Shown here: positions 1 through 9,936 of the stretch, piece after piece
Layout of the letters: each line of letters begins with the position of its first letter
Numbering within the stretch: position 1 is the stretch's first letter
Notes under the pieces: generated by a model
Told to the model about the DNA's origin: nothing
Databases searched by the model: none
What the model saw: only the letters and a program-made list of their open reading frames with translations
Program-made: the position numbers and the translations under genes
From: an uncultured Clostridia bacterium
Lineage (GTDB): Bacteria > Bacillota > Clostridia > Oscillospirales > Oscillospiraceae
Direction of reading: 5' to 3'
DNA length: 43,299 nt
Assembly (NCBI GenBank): GCA_946411835.1
Contig: CAMKFK010000011.1
Span: 1-43,299 of the forward strand

Positions 1-3
1 TAG

Positions 4-1570
<1,567 letters not shown>

Positions 1571-1602
1571 ATCATGCTATTTTTTTGAAAGGAGCAGGAA
1601 AC

Positions 1603-2217
1603 ATGTCAAGGTTTGAGGACATCAAGCGCACGGCGCAGAACGTCGCCTACACGGCGACGGAGAAGGTGCAGGAGGCGGCCGCCGTTGCCGGAGAGAAGGC
1701 GGGCACGGTCAGGGAGGTCGCCAAGACCAATGTCTCGCTCATGACGGAAAAGCGCAATCTGGAGAAAGCGTATCAGGCGCTGGGCGAGTGGTACGCCGCG
1801 CAAATGGGCCGCAGCGACGCGCCGGAGGGCGCGGCGGATCTGATCGCGTCGATCCGCGCCTCGGAGGATAAGCTGGGAAGGCTCAAGGCCATGAAAAACG
1901 AGCAGGATACGTCTGCCCGCGAACTGCTCAATCGCGGCGTGGACTTCCTGTCCGGGAAGGCGGAGGCGCTGGCGGCGCTGGCCAAGAAGCCCTTTGACGG
2001 ACACAGCGCCCACGAGCTGGTGAACGAGGGCATCGAGTCCTTTGTCGAGAAGGCGGAGGTGCTGGCCGAGGAGGCGGCAAAGGGCGCCGGCGCCGAGAGC
2101 GTGCACGAGGCGCTGAACCAGGGCGTCGAAGCGGCGGCAGACCTCGTCGCCGAGACAAAAGAGGAAATCGAGACGCGGGAGGAAACCGGGACAAAAGAGG
2201 AAAAAACGGAGGAATGA
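1603..2217 (+). CDS. Hypothetical helical protein (204 aa)
   Basis: I do not recognise a named family. The start at ATG 1603 is chosen because AAAGGAGC (1588-1595) sits at good spacing; an in-frame ATG at 1585 overlaps that site. The protein is Ala/Glu/Lys-rich, predicted almost wholly helical, without signal peptide or membrane segment, and ends in a very acidic Glu/Lys/Thr tail (about residues 185-204). The middle (about residues 44-65, TNVSLMTEKRNLEKAYQALG) resembles the coiled-coil region of small clostridial helical proteins. Two weakly similar blocks (ELLNRGVDFL.. and ELVNEGIESFVEKAE, with EALNQGVEAAADL following) suggest an internal helical repeat. It lies 32 nt after glpK. Function unknown. 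Confidence 0.8.
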   Translation: MSRFEDIKRTAQNVAYTATEKVQEAAAVAGEKAGTVREVAKTNVSLMTEKRNLEKAYQALGEWYAAQMGRSDAPEGAADLIASIRASEDKLGRLKAMKNEQDTSARELLNRGVDFLSGKAEALAALAKKPFDGHSAHELVNEGIESFVEKAEVLAEEAAKGAGAESVHEALNQGVEAAADLVAETKEEIETREETGTKEEKTEE

Positions 2218-2228
2218 GAAATTGCCTC

Positions 2229-2257
2229 TTGCAATTCGCGCGGGGATATGGTAACAT
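2229..2257 (+). promoter_or_regulatory. Promoter for secG (extended -10)
   Basis: TTGCAA at 2229-2234, 17-bp spacer, TAACAT at 2252-2257, with TG one base upstream of the -10 (2249-2250). Transcription would start near 2264, giving a leader of about 55 nt before secG. Confidence 0.6.
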
Positions 2258-2319
2258 ACCCGTTGCAATTGACAGCGCGGGCGTGTTCCGCGTGACAAGA
2301 TAACGGAGGTAGTTTTCTC

Positions 2320-2547
2320 ATGTACATGGCAGTTGTAATCCTTCAGGTTCTGTGCGGCCTGTTCGTCATCGGCATCGTGCTGTTCCAGTCCGGCAAGTCC
2401 GCCGGTCTGTCCGGCGCCATCGGCGGTGTGGCGGACAGCTTTATGGCGAAGAACAAGTCCAAGTCCTTTGACGCGAAGCTCGCGCGCGCGACCAAGTGGG
2501 TCGGCGCCGTGTTCATCGCGCTGACGCTGGTGCTCAACATGCTTTAA
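2320..2547 (+). CDS. secG: Preprotein translocase subunit SecG
   Basis: SecG is the small auxiliary membrane subunit of the SecYEG channel and helps SecA-driven export. The 75-residue product has the family layout: an N-terminal membrane helix (about residues 3-22), a Gly/Ser-rich cytoplasmic loop with LFQSGKSAGLSGAIGG (about residues 22-37), and a second helix at the C-terminus (about 57-73). The start at ATG 2320 is preceded by ACGGAGGT (2303-2310). A second ATG two codons later is possible. It has its own promoter and a strong terminator, so it is monocistronic here. Confidence 0.93.
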   Translation: MYMAVVILQVLCGLFVIGIVLFQSGKSAGLSGAIGGVADSFMAKNKSKSFDAKLARATKWVGAVFIALTLVLNML

Positions 2548-2554
2548 GGAAGCT

Positions 2555-2597
2555 CTCAAAAACGGGGCGGCGCAACTCGCGCCGCCCCGTTTTTGAG
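2555..2597 (+). terminator. Terminator hairpin after secG
   Basis: A perfect 19-bp inverted repeat (2555-2573 with 2579-2597) with a five-base loop. The upstream arm contains AAAAACGGGGCGGCGC and the downstream arm ends in GTTTTTGAG, so the U-run lies inside the stem. The structured repeat begins within its right arm. Confidence 0.8.
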
Positions 2598-2754
2598 AAG
2601 GCTTCGCTCCGCTCCTCGCACGATTTGTCCGCGTTTCGCGGAGAAAGCGCACGAACGCTCCGCGCAAGGTGTTTTTCTGACGCGCATGTCGTCAGAAAAA
2701 GGGGAATCAGGTTCCTTTCGCGCCTGCGGGCGCGAAATTTTGCGGGGCTTTTTG
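2596..2754. repeat. Structured intergenic repeat, copy 1
   Basis: About 159 bp that recurs at 40690-40849. It contains three hairpins: 2617-2653 (17-nt arms, partly degenerate here), 2672-2700 (11-bp stem TTTTTCTGACG with CGTCAGAAAAA, seven-base loop) and 2716-2737 (TTTCGCGCC/GGCGCGAAA, loop TGCG). The second stem differs from copy 2 at two positions, and both are matched by changes in the opposite arm, so pairing is kept. It contains no convincing gene. It follows a terminator here, as copy 2 does. Confidence 0.75.
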
Positions 2755-2781
2755 ACACGCTGAAAAACGGAGCGGCGAGCG

Positions 2782-2813
2782 GAAGCGGTCCGGCGGAACC
2801 GCTTCTTTTTTTT
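2782..2813 (+). terminator. Rho-independent terminator
   Basis: Stem GAAGCGGT/ACCGCTTC (2782-2789 with 2798-2805), eight-base loop, followed by eight T (2806-2813). It closes the secG/repeat region just before the next promoter. Confidence 0.8.
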
Positions 2814-2815
2814 GC

Positions 2816-2844
2816 TTGCATTTGAAAAGCTCTTGTGCTATTGT
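2816..2844 (+). promoter_or_regulatory. Promoter for the TrmH-family gene (extended -10)
   Basis: TTGCAT at 2816-2821, 17-bp spacer, TATTGT at 2839-2844 with TG at 2836-2837. It is well placed to drive the methyltransferase-dprA-topA-trmFO-plsX series. Confidence 0.65.
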
Positions 2845-2876
2845 TTTGCTGTTTAATACGGCAGGGAGGGGTCATT

Positions 2877-3644
2877 TTGACGGCGGAAACCATCACAAGC
2901 CGGCACAACGCGCTGCTGACGCACCTGCGTAAGCTCGCCGCCTCCCGCGCCTACCGGGACGAGTGCGGCGAATATCTCGGCGACGGGGTCAAGCTGCTGG
3001 ACGAGGCGCTCCGGTGGAACGCGCCGCTGAAAACGGTGGCGGTGTCCGAGGGCGCGGCGCTGCCGCCGCTTCCGGCGGGGGTGCGCGCCGTGCGGCTGAG
3101 CGAGGAGCTGATGCGCGCCGTCAGCCCGGCGGAGACGCCGCAGGGCGCGCTGTTCACGGCGCGCCTGACGCGCGCCCCTTTGCCGGAGCGGCTGGACGGC
3201 ACGCGCTATCTTGTGCTCGACGGCGTTCAGGACCCGGGCAATGTCGGAACGATCCTGCGCACGGCGGATGCCTTCGACTGTGCGGGCGTGTTCCTTGTCA
3301 ACGCCTGCGCCGACCTGTATAACCCCAAAACCGTCCGTGCGACGATGGGGGCGATCTTCCGCCAGCGCGTGTGGAGCTGTACGGCGGAGACGCTTGCCGA
3401 CCTGCTGCGCCGCAGCGGCGTGCCGCTCTACGGCGCGGCGCTGCGCGGCGACACCGTGCCGCTGGGGGCGGTCGCGCTTTCCCGCGCGGCGGTTGCCATC
3501 GGCAGCGAGGGGCGGGGGCTGAGCGAGACGCTGCTCGCCCTCTGCGACCGGACGTTCCGCATCCCCATGAGCGCGCGCTGCGAATCGCTCAACGCGGCGA
3601 CGGCGGCAGGCGTCGTGCTGTGGGAGATGTATCAAGGCGAGTGA
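2877..3644 (+). CDS. TrmH/SpoU-family RNA 2'-O-methyltransferase
   Basis: Members transfer a methyl group from S-adenosylmethionine to a ribose 2'-OH in rRNA or tRNA. All three SPOUT knot motifs are visible in the C-terminal half: NVGTILRTADAFDCAGVFL (motif 1), AIGSEGRGLS (motif 2) and IPMSARCESLNAATAAGVVL (motif 3). The N-terminal about 95 residues match the substrate-binding domain (ITSRHNALLTHLRKLAASR, then YLGDGVKLLDEAL). I choose TTG 2877 as start because GGGAGGGG (2864-2871) lies just upstream; the ATG at 2835 lies ahead of this site and inside the promoter. Length 255 aa is normal. The RNA target cannot be told from sequence alone. dprA follows 10 nt later. Confidence 0.88.
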   Translation: MTAETITSRHNALLTHLRKLAASRAYRDECGEYLGDGVKLLDEALRWNAPLKTVAVSEGAALPPLPAGVRAVRLSEELMRAVSPAETPQGALFTARLTRAPLPERLDGTRYLVLDGVQDPGNVGTILRTADAFDCAGVFLVNACADLYNPKTVRATMGAIFRQRVWSCTAETLADLLRRSGVPLYGAALRGDTVPLGAVALSRAAVAIGSEGRGLSETLLALCDRTFRIPMSARCESLNAATAAGVVLWEMYQGE

Positions 3645-3654
3645 GGAGGACGCT

Positions 3655-4866
3655 ATGGCGGGCACAAAATACTGGGTGTGGCTGAGCGAGTGCCGGGGAC
3701 TGCCCCTGTCCCTGCGCCTGCGTCTGCTCGAGCACTTCGGTTCACCCGAAGACGTCTACTACGCCGAAGCAGACGATTATCTCCAGGTCGAGGGCATGAC
3801 GCCCGCTCTGGCGGCGCAGCTCGCGGACAAGAACGCCGACGAGGCGGACCGCATTCTCGGCGACTGCGAGCGGCTGGGCGTCCGCATCGTGACCATGCAG
3901 GACGCGGACTATCCCATGCGCCTGCGCAACATTTTCGAGCCGCCCTGCCTGCTCTATGCGCGCGGCCAGCTGCCGCTGTTCGACGAGGAGGCGGCCATCG
4001 CCGTGGTCGGCACGCGCAAGGCGACGCCTTACGGCATCGAGACGGCGGAGGACCTCTGCTATGCCATGGCGAAGCAGGGGGCGCTCATTGTCTCCGGCGG
4101 CGCCTACGGGATCGACACGGCGGCGCATCGCGGCGCGCTCCGCGCGGGCGGAAAGACTGTTGCGCTGCTGGGCTGCGGGGTCGACGTGGTCTACCCCGCC
4201 GGCAACGAATGGCTTTACCGCGACATCGTCGCCGCCGGGGCGCTGCTGACCGAATATCCGCCCGGCACGCAGGTGCGGGGCAGCCATTTTCCCGTGCGCA
4301 ATCGCATCATCAGCGGCCTGTGCCTTGCCACGCTCATCGTCGAAGCGCCCGAGCGCCGCAGCGGCGCGCTCATCACCGCGCAGACCGCGCTGGAGCAGGG
4401 ACGCGACGTGTTCGCCGTGCCCGGCCCCATAAAAGCGCCGATGAGCCGGGGCTGCAACCGTCTGATCGCGGACGGTGCGGCGGCGCTGGCGGCGGACACC
4501 TCGGACATCCTGTGGGAGTACGAGGCGCGTTTTCCGCATAAGCTGCACTGCGGGCGCGTGGAAATGCCGTACACGAACCTCACGGCGCCGCAGCAGGCGG
4601 CGAAGGAGAAGGAAAAGCCCGCGCCGGAGCCGGAGAAGCTGCCGGTCCTGCGCGCGAGCGAGGCAAGCGAGACCCTTACCGACGATCAGACGGCGATCCT
4701 GCGGCAGCTTTGCGGCGGCGAAATGCAGGTGGACGACCTGATCGAGGCGGTTGGGCTGCCGACGCGGCGGGTGCTCTCGGCGCTGACGCTGCTGGAAATC
4801 GAGGGATACGTCGCACAGGACGGCGGCAAGCGCTTTTCCCTGTGCGTAGAATGGATAGAGGAGTAA
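3655..4866 (+). CDS. dprA: DNA-processing protein DprA
   Basis: DprA binds incoming single-stranded DNA during natural transformation and loads RecA. The 403-aa protein has an N-terminal helical HhH-like domain (about 1-75), the Rossmann core with VVGTRKATPYG, LIVSGGAYGIDTAAHRGAL, HFPVRNRIISGL and a C-terminal winged-helix domain (about 335-400, VDDLIEAVGLPTRRVLSALTL). A Pro/Glu/Lys-rich linker (about 310-330) joins the two. The start at ATG 3655 follows GAGGAGGAC. It precedes topA by 7 nt, the dprA-topA-trmFO order common in Firmicutes. DprA is widespread in bacteria not known to be competent, so competence is not implied. Confidence 0.96.
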   Translation: MAGTKYWVWLSECRGLPLSLRLRLLEHFGSPEDVYYAEADDYLQVEGMTPALAAQLADKNADEADRILGDCERLGVRIVTMQDADYPMRLRNIFEPPCLLYARGQLPLFDEEAAIAVVGTRKATPYGIETAEDLCYAMAKQGALIVSGGAYGIDTAAHRGALRAGGKTVALLGCGVDVVYPAGNEWLYRDIVAAGALLTEYPPGTQVRGSHFPVRNRIISGLCLATLIVEAPERRSGALITAQTALEQGRDVFAVPGPIKAPMSRGCNRLIADGAAALAADTSDILWEYEARFPHKLHCGRVEMPYTNLTAPQQAAKEKEKPAPEPEKLPVLRASEASETLTDDQTAILRQLCGGEMQVDDLIEAVGLPTRRVLSALTLLEIEGYVAQDGGKRFSLCVEWIEE

Positions 4867-4873
4867 ACGACCT

Positions 4874-7159
4874 ATGGCAAAAAAGCATCTGGTCATTGTT
4901 GAGTCGCCGGCAAAGGCAAAGACCATCGGGAAATATCTGGGCACGGACTACGCCGTCACAGCGAGCATGGGGCATCTGCGCGACCTGCCCAAGAGCAAGC
5001 TGGGCGTCGACATCGAAAACGACTTTGAGCCGGACTACAAGCCCATCAAGGGCAAGGAGACGCTCATCAAGGAGCTGAAAAAGTCCGCCAGGGACAGCGA
5101 CGTCGTCTACCTCGCGACCGACCCGGACCGCGAGGGCGAGGCGATTTCGTGGCACCTCAAGGCGCTGCTCGAGCTGGACGACGACAAGGCGCGGCGCGTG
5201 ACCTTCAACGAGATCACGAAGAAAGTCGTCAGCGAGAGCATCCGCGCGCCGCGCGCCATCGACCAGGCGCTGGTGGACGCGCAGCAGGCGCGCCGCATTC
5301 TCGACCGCATTGTGGGCTACCAGCTCTCGCCGCTGCTTTGGAAAAAGGTGCGGCGCGGCCTCTCCGCCGGGCGCGTCCAGTCCGTCGCCATGCGCATGGT
5401 GGACGACCGGGAGAAGGAAATCGCCGCCTTCGTGCCGAAGGAATACTGGACGCTGGAGGCGCTGCTGCGGGACGAGCCGGCGCACAAGCCCTTTTCCGCG
5501 CACTACTACGGAAAGAACGGCAAGAAGTACGAGCCGGATTCTCAGCAGGCGGCGGAGCAGATCATTGAGGACGTGAAGAGCGCGGTCTTTGCCGTCAAGT
5601 CGATCAAGCGCACGGACAAAACGCGCTCTCCCTCGCCGCCGTTCACCACCTCCACCTTACAGCAGGAGGCGTCCCGCAAACTGAACATGACCCCGCGCCG
5701 CACCATGGCCATCGCCCAGCAGCTCTACGAGGGCGTGGACGTCGCGGGCGAGGGCACGGTCGGCCTCATCACCTATATGCGAACGGACTCCCTGCGCATT
5801 TCCGAGGAGGCGCTTGCCGCCGCGAAGTCGTTCATCCTCGCGCGCTACGGCAAGAGCTACTATCCCAATACCACGCGCCGCTTCCGCGCCAAGGCGGGCG
5901 CGCAGGACGCCCACGAGGCGATCCGCCCGTCCAGCGTCGAGCTGACGCCGGAGCGCGTCAAGGGCGACCTCACCGGCGAGCAGTACCGCCTCTACCGTCT
6001 GATCTGGAGCCGCTTCCTCGCCAGCCAGATGGCGAACGCCGTCTACGACAGCGTCAGCGTGGAAATCGCCGCAAACGGGCACGAGTTCCGCGCCAGCGCC
6101 AGCGACCTCAAATTCGCGGGCTATACCGCGCTTTATGAGGAGTCCCGCGACGAGGAGAAGGAGGAGAAGACCACCAAGCTCCCGCCGCTCGCCGAGGGGC
6201 AGGTCGTGACGCTCGACAGGGTCACGCCGGAGCAGCACTTCACCCAGCCCCCCACGCGCTACACGGACGCGACCCTGATCCGCGCCATGGAGCAGAACGG
6301 CATCGGCCGTCCCTCCACCTACGCGCCCACGGTCTCCACGATCCTCGACCGAGAGTATGTGGTCAAGGAGGGCAAGTACCTGCGCCCCACGCCGCTTGGC
6401 ACGGTCGTGACCGGGCTGATGGAGGACAAGTTCCCCGACATTGTGGACACGAGCTTCACCGCCCGCATGGAGGAGACGCTGGACGCCGTGGAGGAGGGCA
6501 AGAAGGCGTGGAAGGACATCCTGCGCGATTTCTACGGCGACTTCTCCGCCGAGCTCCGAAAGGCGGAGGAGGAGCTGGACGGGATCCGGATCGAGGTCCC
6601 CCCCGAGGTCACCGAGGAGAAGTGCGACGTCTGCGGACGCAACATGGTCATCAAGTCGGGGCGCTTCGGGCGGTTCCTCGCCTGCCCGGGCTATCCCGAG
6701 TGCACCTTCACCAAGCCGCTCGTCATCGAGATGCCGGGGCGCTGCCCCAAGTGCGGCGGCAGACTGATGAAGCGCACCGGCGTGAGCAAGAAAAACAACA
6801 AGGCGTACACCTACTACGCCTGCGAGTTCCGGGGCAGCCGCGACGAGAGCAAGGCGTGCGACTTCACCACCTTTGACGTGCCGGTGAAGGACGACTGCCC
6901 AAGCTGCGGGCAGACGATGTTCAAGAAGTCCGGCAAGGGCTTCAAGCGCCCCTACTGCATCAACCCCGCCTGCGAGCGCTTTGTCCCGGAGGATCAGCGC
7001 GGCTACACGAAGAAGGCGGCGGCGGAGGAGAAGCGCGTGGAGGCGGAGGAAGCGCCCGCCGCGAAGAAAACCGCCGCGAAGAAGCCCGCCGCAAAAAAGC
7101 CCGCCGCCAGGAAAGCCTCAAAGCCTGTGGACGTGAGCGCGGAGGATTTTGAGGGATGA
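4874..7159 (+). CDS. topA: DNA topoisomerase I (type IA)
   Basis: TopA relaxes negative supercoils by cutting one DNA strand through a 5'-phosphotyrosine. The 761-aa protein starts with the Toprim domain (LVIVESPAKAKTIGKYLG; acidic TDPDREGEAISWHL near residues 78-92) and carries the active-site motif GLITYMRTDS with the nucleophile at Tyr301. The C-terminal part has three Cys4-type zinc modules (CDVCGR..CPGYPEC, CPKCGG..YYAC, CPSCGQ..CINPAC). The last about 45 residues are a Lys/Ala/Pro-rich tail (KKTAAKKPAAKKPAARKAS), resembling histone H1-like tails of topoisomerases from GC-rich bacteria and probably aiding DNA binding. Its stop lies just before the trmFO start, suggesting coupled translation. 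Confidence 0.98.
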   Translation: MAKKHLVIVESPAKAKTIGKYLGTDYAVTASMGHLRDLPKSKLGVDIENDFEPDYKPIKGKETLIKELKKSARDSDVVYLATDPDREGEAISWHLKALLELDDDKARRVTFNEITKKVVSESIRAPRAIDQALVDAQQARRILDRIVGYQLSPLLWKKVRRGLSAGRVQSVAMRMVDDREKEIAAFVPKEYWTLEALLRDEPAHKPFSAHYYGKNGKKYEPDSQQAAEQIIEDVKSAVFAVKSIKRTDKTRSPSPPFTTSTLQQEASRKLNMTPRRTMAIAQQLYEGVDVAGEGTVGLITYMRTDSLRISEEALAAAKSFILARYGKSYYPNTTRRFRAKAGAQDAHEAIRPSSVELTPERVKGDLTGEQYRLYRLIWSRFLASQMANAVYDSVSVEIAANGHEFRASASDLKFAGYTALYEESRDEEKEEKTTKLPPLAEGQVVTLDRVTPEQHFTQPPTRYTDATLIRAMEQNGIGRPSTYAPTVSTILDREYVVKEGKYLRPTPLGTVVTGLMEDKFPDIVDTSFTARMEETLDAVEEGKKAWKDILRDFYGDFSAELRKAEEELDGIRIEVPPEVTEEKCDVCGRNMVIKSGRFGRFLACPGYPECTFTKPLVIEMPGRCPKCGGRLMKRTGVSKKNNKAYTYYACEFRGSRDESKACDFTTFDVPVKDDCPSCGQTMFKKSGKGFKRPYCINPACERFVPEDQRGYTKKAAAEEKRVEAEEAPAAKKTAAKKPAAKKPAARKASKPVDVSAEDFEG

Positions 7160-7162
7160 GCC

Positions 7163-8494
7163 ATGGGTGAACAAGTGACTGTGATCGGCGCGGGCCTGGC
7201 CGGAAGCGAATGCGCCTGGCAGCTTGCGCGGCGCGGCGTTTCCGTGACGCTGTGCGAGATGAAGCCGCACAAGCGCACCCCCGCGCACCATACCGACGAT
7301 TTCGCGGAGCTGGTGTGCTCCAACTCCCTGCGCTCCGACCAGCTGGAAAACGCGGTGGGACTGCTGAAGGAGGAGATGCGCCGCCTCGGCTCGCTGATCC
7401 TCGCCTGCGCGGACGAGACGCGCGTGGAGGCGGGCGGCGCGCTGGCGGTGGATCGGCACGGCTTCGCGCGCCTCGTCACCGAGCGTCTGCGCGGCCATCC
7501 CAACGTCACCGTCGTGGACGGGGAGGTGACGGAGCTCCCGACGGAGGGGACCGTCGTGGTCACCACGGGCCCCCTGACCAGCGACGCGCTGGCGGACGCC
7601 ATCGTGCGCAAGCTGGGCGGAGACGGGAGCACGCTGCACTTCTTCGACGCTGCCGCGCCCCTCGTCACCTTTGAGAGCGTGGACATGTCCAGCGCGTGGT
7701 TCGCCTCCCGCTACGATCGGGGGACGGCGGATTATGTCAACTGCCCGCTGACCGAGGAGGAGTACCTTGCGTTCTGGGAGGCGCTGACCACGGCGGAGGA
7801 AGCGCCGGTACATGGCTTTGAGGACAAGAACGTCTTCGAGGGCTGTATGCCGGTGGAGGTCATGGCGCGCCGGGGGCGCGAGACGCTGTGCTACGGCCCG
7901 CTCAAGCCGAGGGGCCTGAAGGACCCGAGGACCGGGAGGGAACCCTACGCCGTGGTGCAGCTGCGCCGCGACAACAGGGACGGCAGCGTCTACAACCTCG
8001 TCGGCTTCCAGACGCACCTGCGATTTCCGGAGCAGAAGCGCGTCTTCTCAATGATCCCGGCGCTCAGGAACGCGGAGTTCGTGCGCTACGGCGTCATGCA
8101 CCGCAACACCTACCTGGACTCCCCGCGCAAGCTCGACCGCTATTACCGCCTGATGGCCGAGCCGCGCATCTCCTTCGCCGGGCAGATGACCGGCGTGGAG
8201 GGCTATGTCGAGTCCGCCGCGTCGGGGCTGCTTGTCGGTGTGGAGCTGGCGCGGCGGCTGGCGGGCAAGCCGCCCGTCGACTTCCCGCAGGAGACCGCCA
8301 TCGGCGCGCTGGCGCTGTACGTCAGCAACGGCAGCGTTACGGACTTTCAGCCGATGAACATCAACTTCGGCATCATCCCGCCGCTGGGCTATCGCGTCCG
8401 GGGCAAGCGGAACAAGAACGCGGAGCTGAGCCGCCGCTCGCTGGAGCTCATTGACGCGCTGCGCGGCGAGGCGGCGTCCGATCTCGTTGGATAA
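7163..8494 (+). CDS. trmFO: tRNA m5U54 methyltransferase TrmFO (folate/FAD dependent)
   Basis: TrmFO makes ribothymidine at tRNA position 54 using methylenetetrahydrofolate and FADH2. The N-terminus has the dinucleotide-binding motif VIGAGLAGSECAWQLARRG, followed by the family signature ELVCSNSLRSDQLENAVGLL (about residues 50-69), which contains the conserved Cys. The C-terminal half has the family block MTGVEGYVESAASGLLVG and NINFGIIPPL. At 443 aa it is full length. GAGGGATGAGCC precedes ATG 7163, and topA ends three bases upstream. Confidence 0.97.
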   Translation: MGEQVTVIGAGLAGSECAWQLARRGVSVTLCEMKPHKRTPAHHTDDFAELVCSNSLRSDQLENAVGLLKEEMRRLGSLILACADETRVEAGGALAVDRHGFARLVTERLRGHPNVTVVDGEVTELPTEGTVVVTTGPLTSDALADAIVRKLGGDGSTLHFFDAAAPLVTFESVDMSSAWFASRYDRGTADYVNCPLTEEEYLAFWEALTTAEEAPVHGFEDKNVFEGCMPVEVMARRGRETLCYGPLKPRGLKDPRTGREPYAVVQLRRDNRDGSVYNLVGFQTHLRFPEQKRVFSMIPALRNAEFVRYGVMHRNTYLDSPRKLDRYYRLMAEPRISFAGQMTGVEGYVESAASGLLVGVELARRLAGKPPVDFPQETAIGALALYVSNGSVTDFQPMNINFGIIPPLGYRVRGKRNKNAELSRRSLELIDALRGEAASDLVG

Positions 8495-8506
8495 GGAGAA
8501 CACCCT

Positions 8507-9535
8507 ATGATAATAGCGATTGACGCCATGGGCGGCGATTTTGCGCCGTCCGCCCCTGTTGTGGGCGGGGCGCTGCTGGCGCGCGAGCGCTTTCCCGACA
8601 CGGAGCTGGTGCTCGTCGGGCAGGAGGACGCGATCCGCGCCGCGCTCCAAAGGGCGGGCAGGAGCAAACTTCCGGCAGGCATTGCAATCCGCAGCGCGAC
8701 GGAGGTCGTGGAAATCGCGGACGATCCCGCCACGGCGTTCAAGAAAAAGCCGGACTCGTCTCTGACGGTGGGGCTGAACATGGTCAAAAACGGGGAGGCG
8801 GACGGCTTCGTCTCCGCCGGGAGCACCGGCGCGCTGCTCGCGGGGGCGACGCTGGTGGTCAAGCGCATCCGGGGCCTCAGGCGCGCCGCCCTGGCGCCGA
8901 CGATCCCGACGGCGACGGGGCGCGCGGTGCTGCTCGACTGCGGCGCGAACGCGGAGTGCACCGAGGAGTACCTGCTGCAATTTGCCTATCTCGGCAGCTA
9001 CTACGCCTCCAGGGTGCTGGGCGTGGACAAGCCCCGCGTGGGCCTGCTGAACATCGGCGCGGAGGAGGAGAAGGGCGACGCGCTCCGCAAGGAGACCTAC
9101 CAGAGGCTCAAAGGGGCGGGCGAGCGCGGCGACCTGAACTTTACCGGCAACGTGGAGGCGAAGGAGGCGATGCTCGGCGCGTGCGACGTGATCGTGGCGG
9201 ACGGCTTTTCCGGCAACGTCATGCTCAAGAGCATTGAGGGCGCGGGCAAGATGCTCGGCGGCATGCTCAAGGAAATGCTGCTCAAAAACGCGGGCACGAA
9301 GGCGGCGGCGCTGCTGCTGCGCGGCGAGCTGAAGGACTTCAGGCGGACGCTTGACCCCAGCGAGGTCGGCGGCACGGCGCTGCTGGGCATTTCCAAGCCC
9401 GTTGTCAAGGCGCACGGCTCGTCCAACGAGGCGGCGTTCTGCAACGCGGTGCGCCAGGTGATCGAGGTCGCGCGCAGCGGCATCGCGGAGGACATCGCCC
9501 GCGACATCGACAAAATGAGACTTGACAGAGTGTGA
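8507..9535 (+). CDS. plsX: Phosphate acyltransferase PlsX
   Basis: PlsX converts acyl-ACP plus phosphate to acyl-phosphate, the acyl donor for PlsY in phospholipid synthesis; it is a peripheral membrane enzyme. The 342-aa sequence has the family start IIAIDAMGGDFAPSAPVVG, the glycine-rich FVSAGSTGALLAGATL near residues 103-118, and NIGAEEEKG and VADGFSGNVMLKSIEG further on. AAGGAGAAC lies before ATG 8507. plsX followed by acpP and rnc is a classic bacterial gene order. FapR, which often precedes plsX, is absent here; trmFO lies 12 nt upstream. Confidence 0.97.
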   Translation: MIIAIDAMGGDFAPSAPVVGGALLARERFPDTELVLVGQEDAIRAALQRAGRSKLPAGIAIRSATEVVEIADDPATAFKKKPDSSLTVGLNMVKNGEADGFVSAGSTGALLAGATLVVKRIRGLRRAALAPTIPTATGRAVLLDCGANAECTEEYLLQFAYLGSYYASRVLGVDKPRVGLLNIGAEEEKGDALRKETYQRLKGAGERGDLNFTGNVEAKEAMLGACDVIVADGFSGNVMLKSIEGAGKMLGGMLKEMLLKNAGTKAAALLLRGELKDFRRTLDPSEVGGTALLGISKPVVKAHGSSNEAAFCNAVRQVIEVARSGIAEDIARDIDKMRLDRV

Positions 9536-9568
9536 CAAAAAACCCTTCGTTTTTTCTGAAAAAGTATC

Positions 9569-9597
9569 TTGACACCATATAGGGCACGGTGTACCAT
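9569..9597 (+). promoter_or_regulatory. Promoter for acpP
   Basis: Consensus TTGACA at 9569-9574, 17-bp spacer, TACCAT at 9592-9597. It lies in the 97-nt gap between plsX and acpP and would give acpP high, separate expression. No FapR-like operator palindrome was recognised around it. Confidence 0.65.
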
Positions 9598-9632
9598 ACG
9601 CATATACCAACAAGCTCAATGGAGGATGCAGT

Positions 9633-9878
9633 ATGACCCCGGAAGAAATTTTCAGCAAGATGAAAGCGCTCATTGCAGAGCAGTTCGCGCTGGACGAGGA
9701 TGAGATTACGATGAACAGCTCGTTTCTGGACGATATCGGAGCCGACTCCGTCGATCTGGTGGAGCTCGTCATGGCGATGGAGGAGGAGTTTGAGCTGGAC
9801 GAGATCGAGGAGGACGACCTGACCCAGCTCAAGACGGTCGGAGATTGCGTAAGGTATCTGAACAGCAAGCTGAATTGA
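9633..9878 (+). CDS. acpP: Acyl carrier protein
   Basis: ACP carries the growing acyl chain in fatty acid synthesis on a 4'-phosphopantetheine arm. The arm attaches at Ser39 within the conserved DDIGADSVDLVELVMAMEEE. The 81-aa product is very acidic and predicted four-helical, as expected. ATG 9633 is preceded by ATGGAGGATGC. It has its own promoter and a hairpin after its stop, but probably also reads through to rnc. Confidence 0.97.
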   Translation: MTPEEIFSKMKALIAEQFALDEDEITMNSSFLDDIGADSVDLVELVMAMEEEFELDEIEEDDLTQLKTVGDCVRYLNSKLN

Positions 9879-9887
9879 CAATGACGG

Positions 9888-9912
9888 ACGCCCCGCAGAC
9901 AAGCGGGGCGTT
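9888..9912 (+). terminator. Weak terminator or processing hairpin between acpP and rnc
   Basis: Nine-bp stem ACGCCCCGC/GCGGGGCGT (9888-9896 with 9903-9911), six-base loop, followed only by a short T-poor stretch (TGTTCTG). It may attenuate rather than stop transcription into rnc. Confidence 0.5.
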
Positions 9913-9936
9913 GTTCTGCGGAAAGGGATGAGAAAC

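Noticed and set aside
1585-1602. Upstream ATG for the helical hypothetical protein
   Set aside because: It overlaps the AAAGGAGC ribosome binding site that serves ATG 1603.
7020-7135. GC-rich repeats at the topA 3' end
   Set aside because: They encode the Lys/Ala/Pro tail of topoisomerase I and are in frame.
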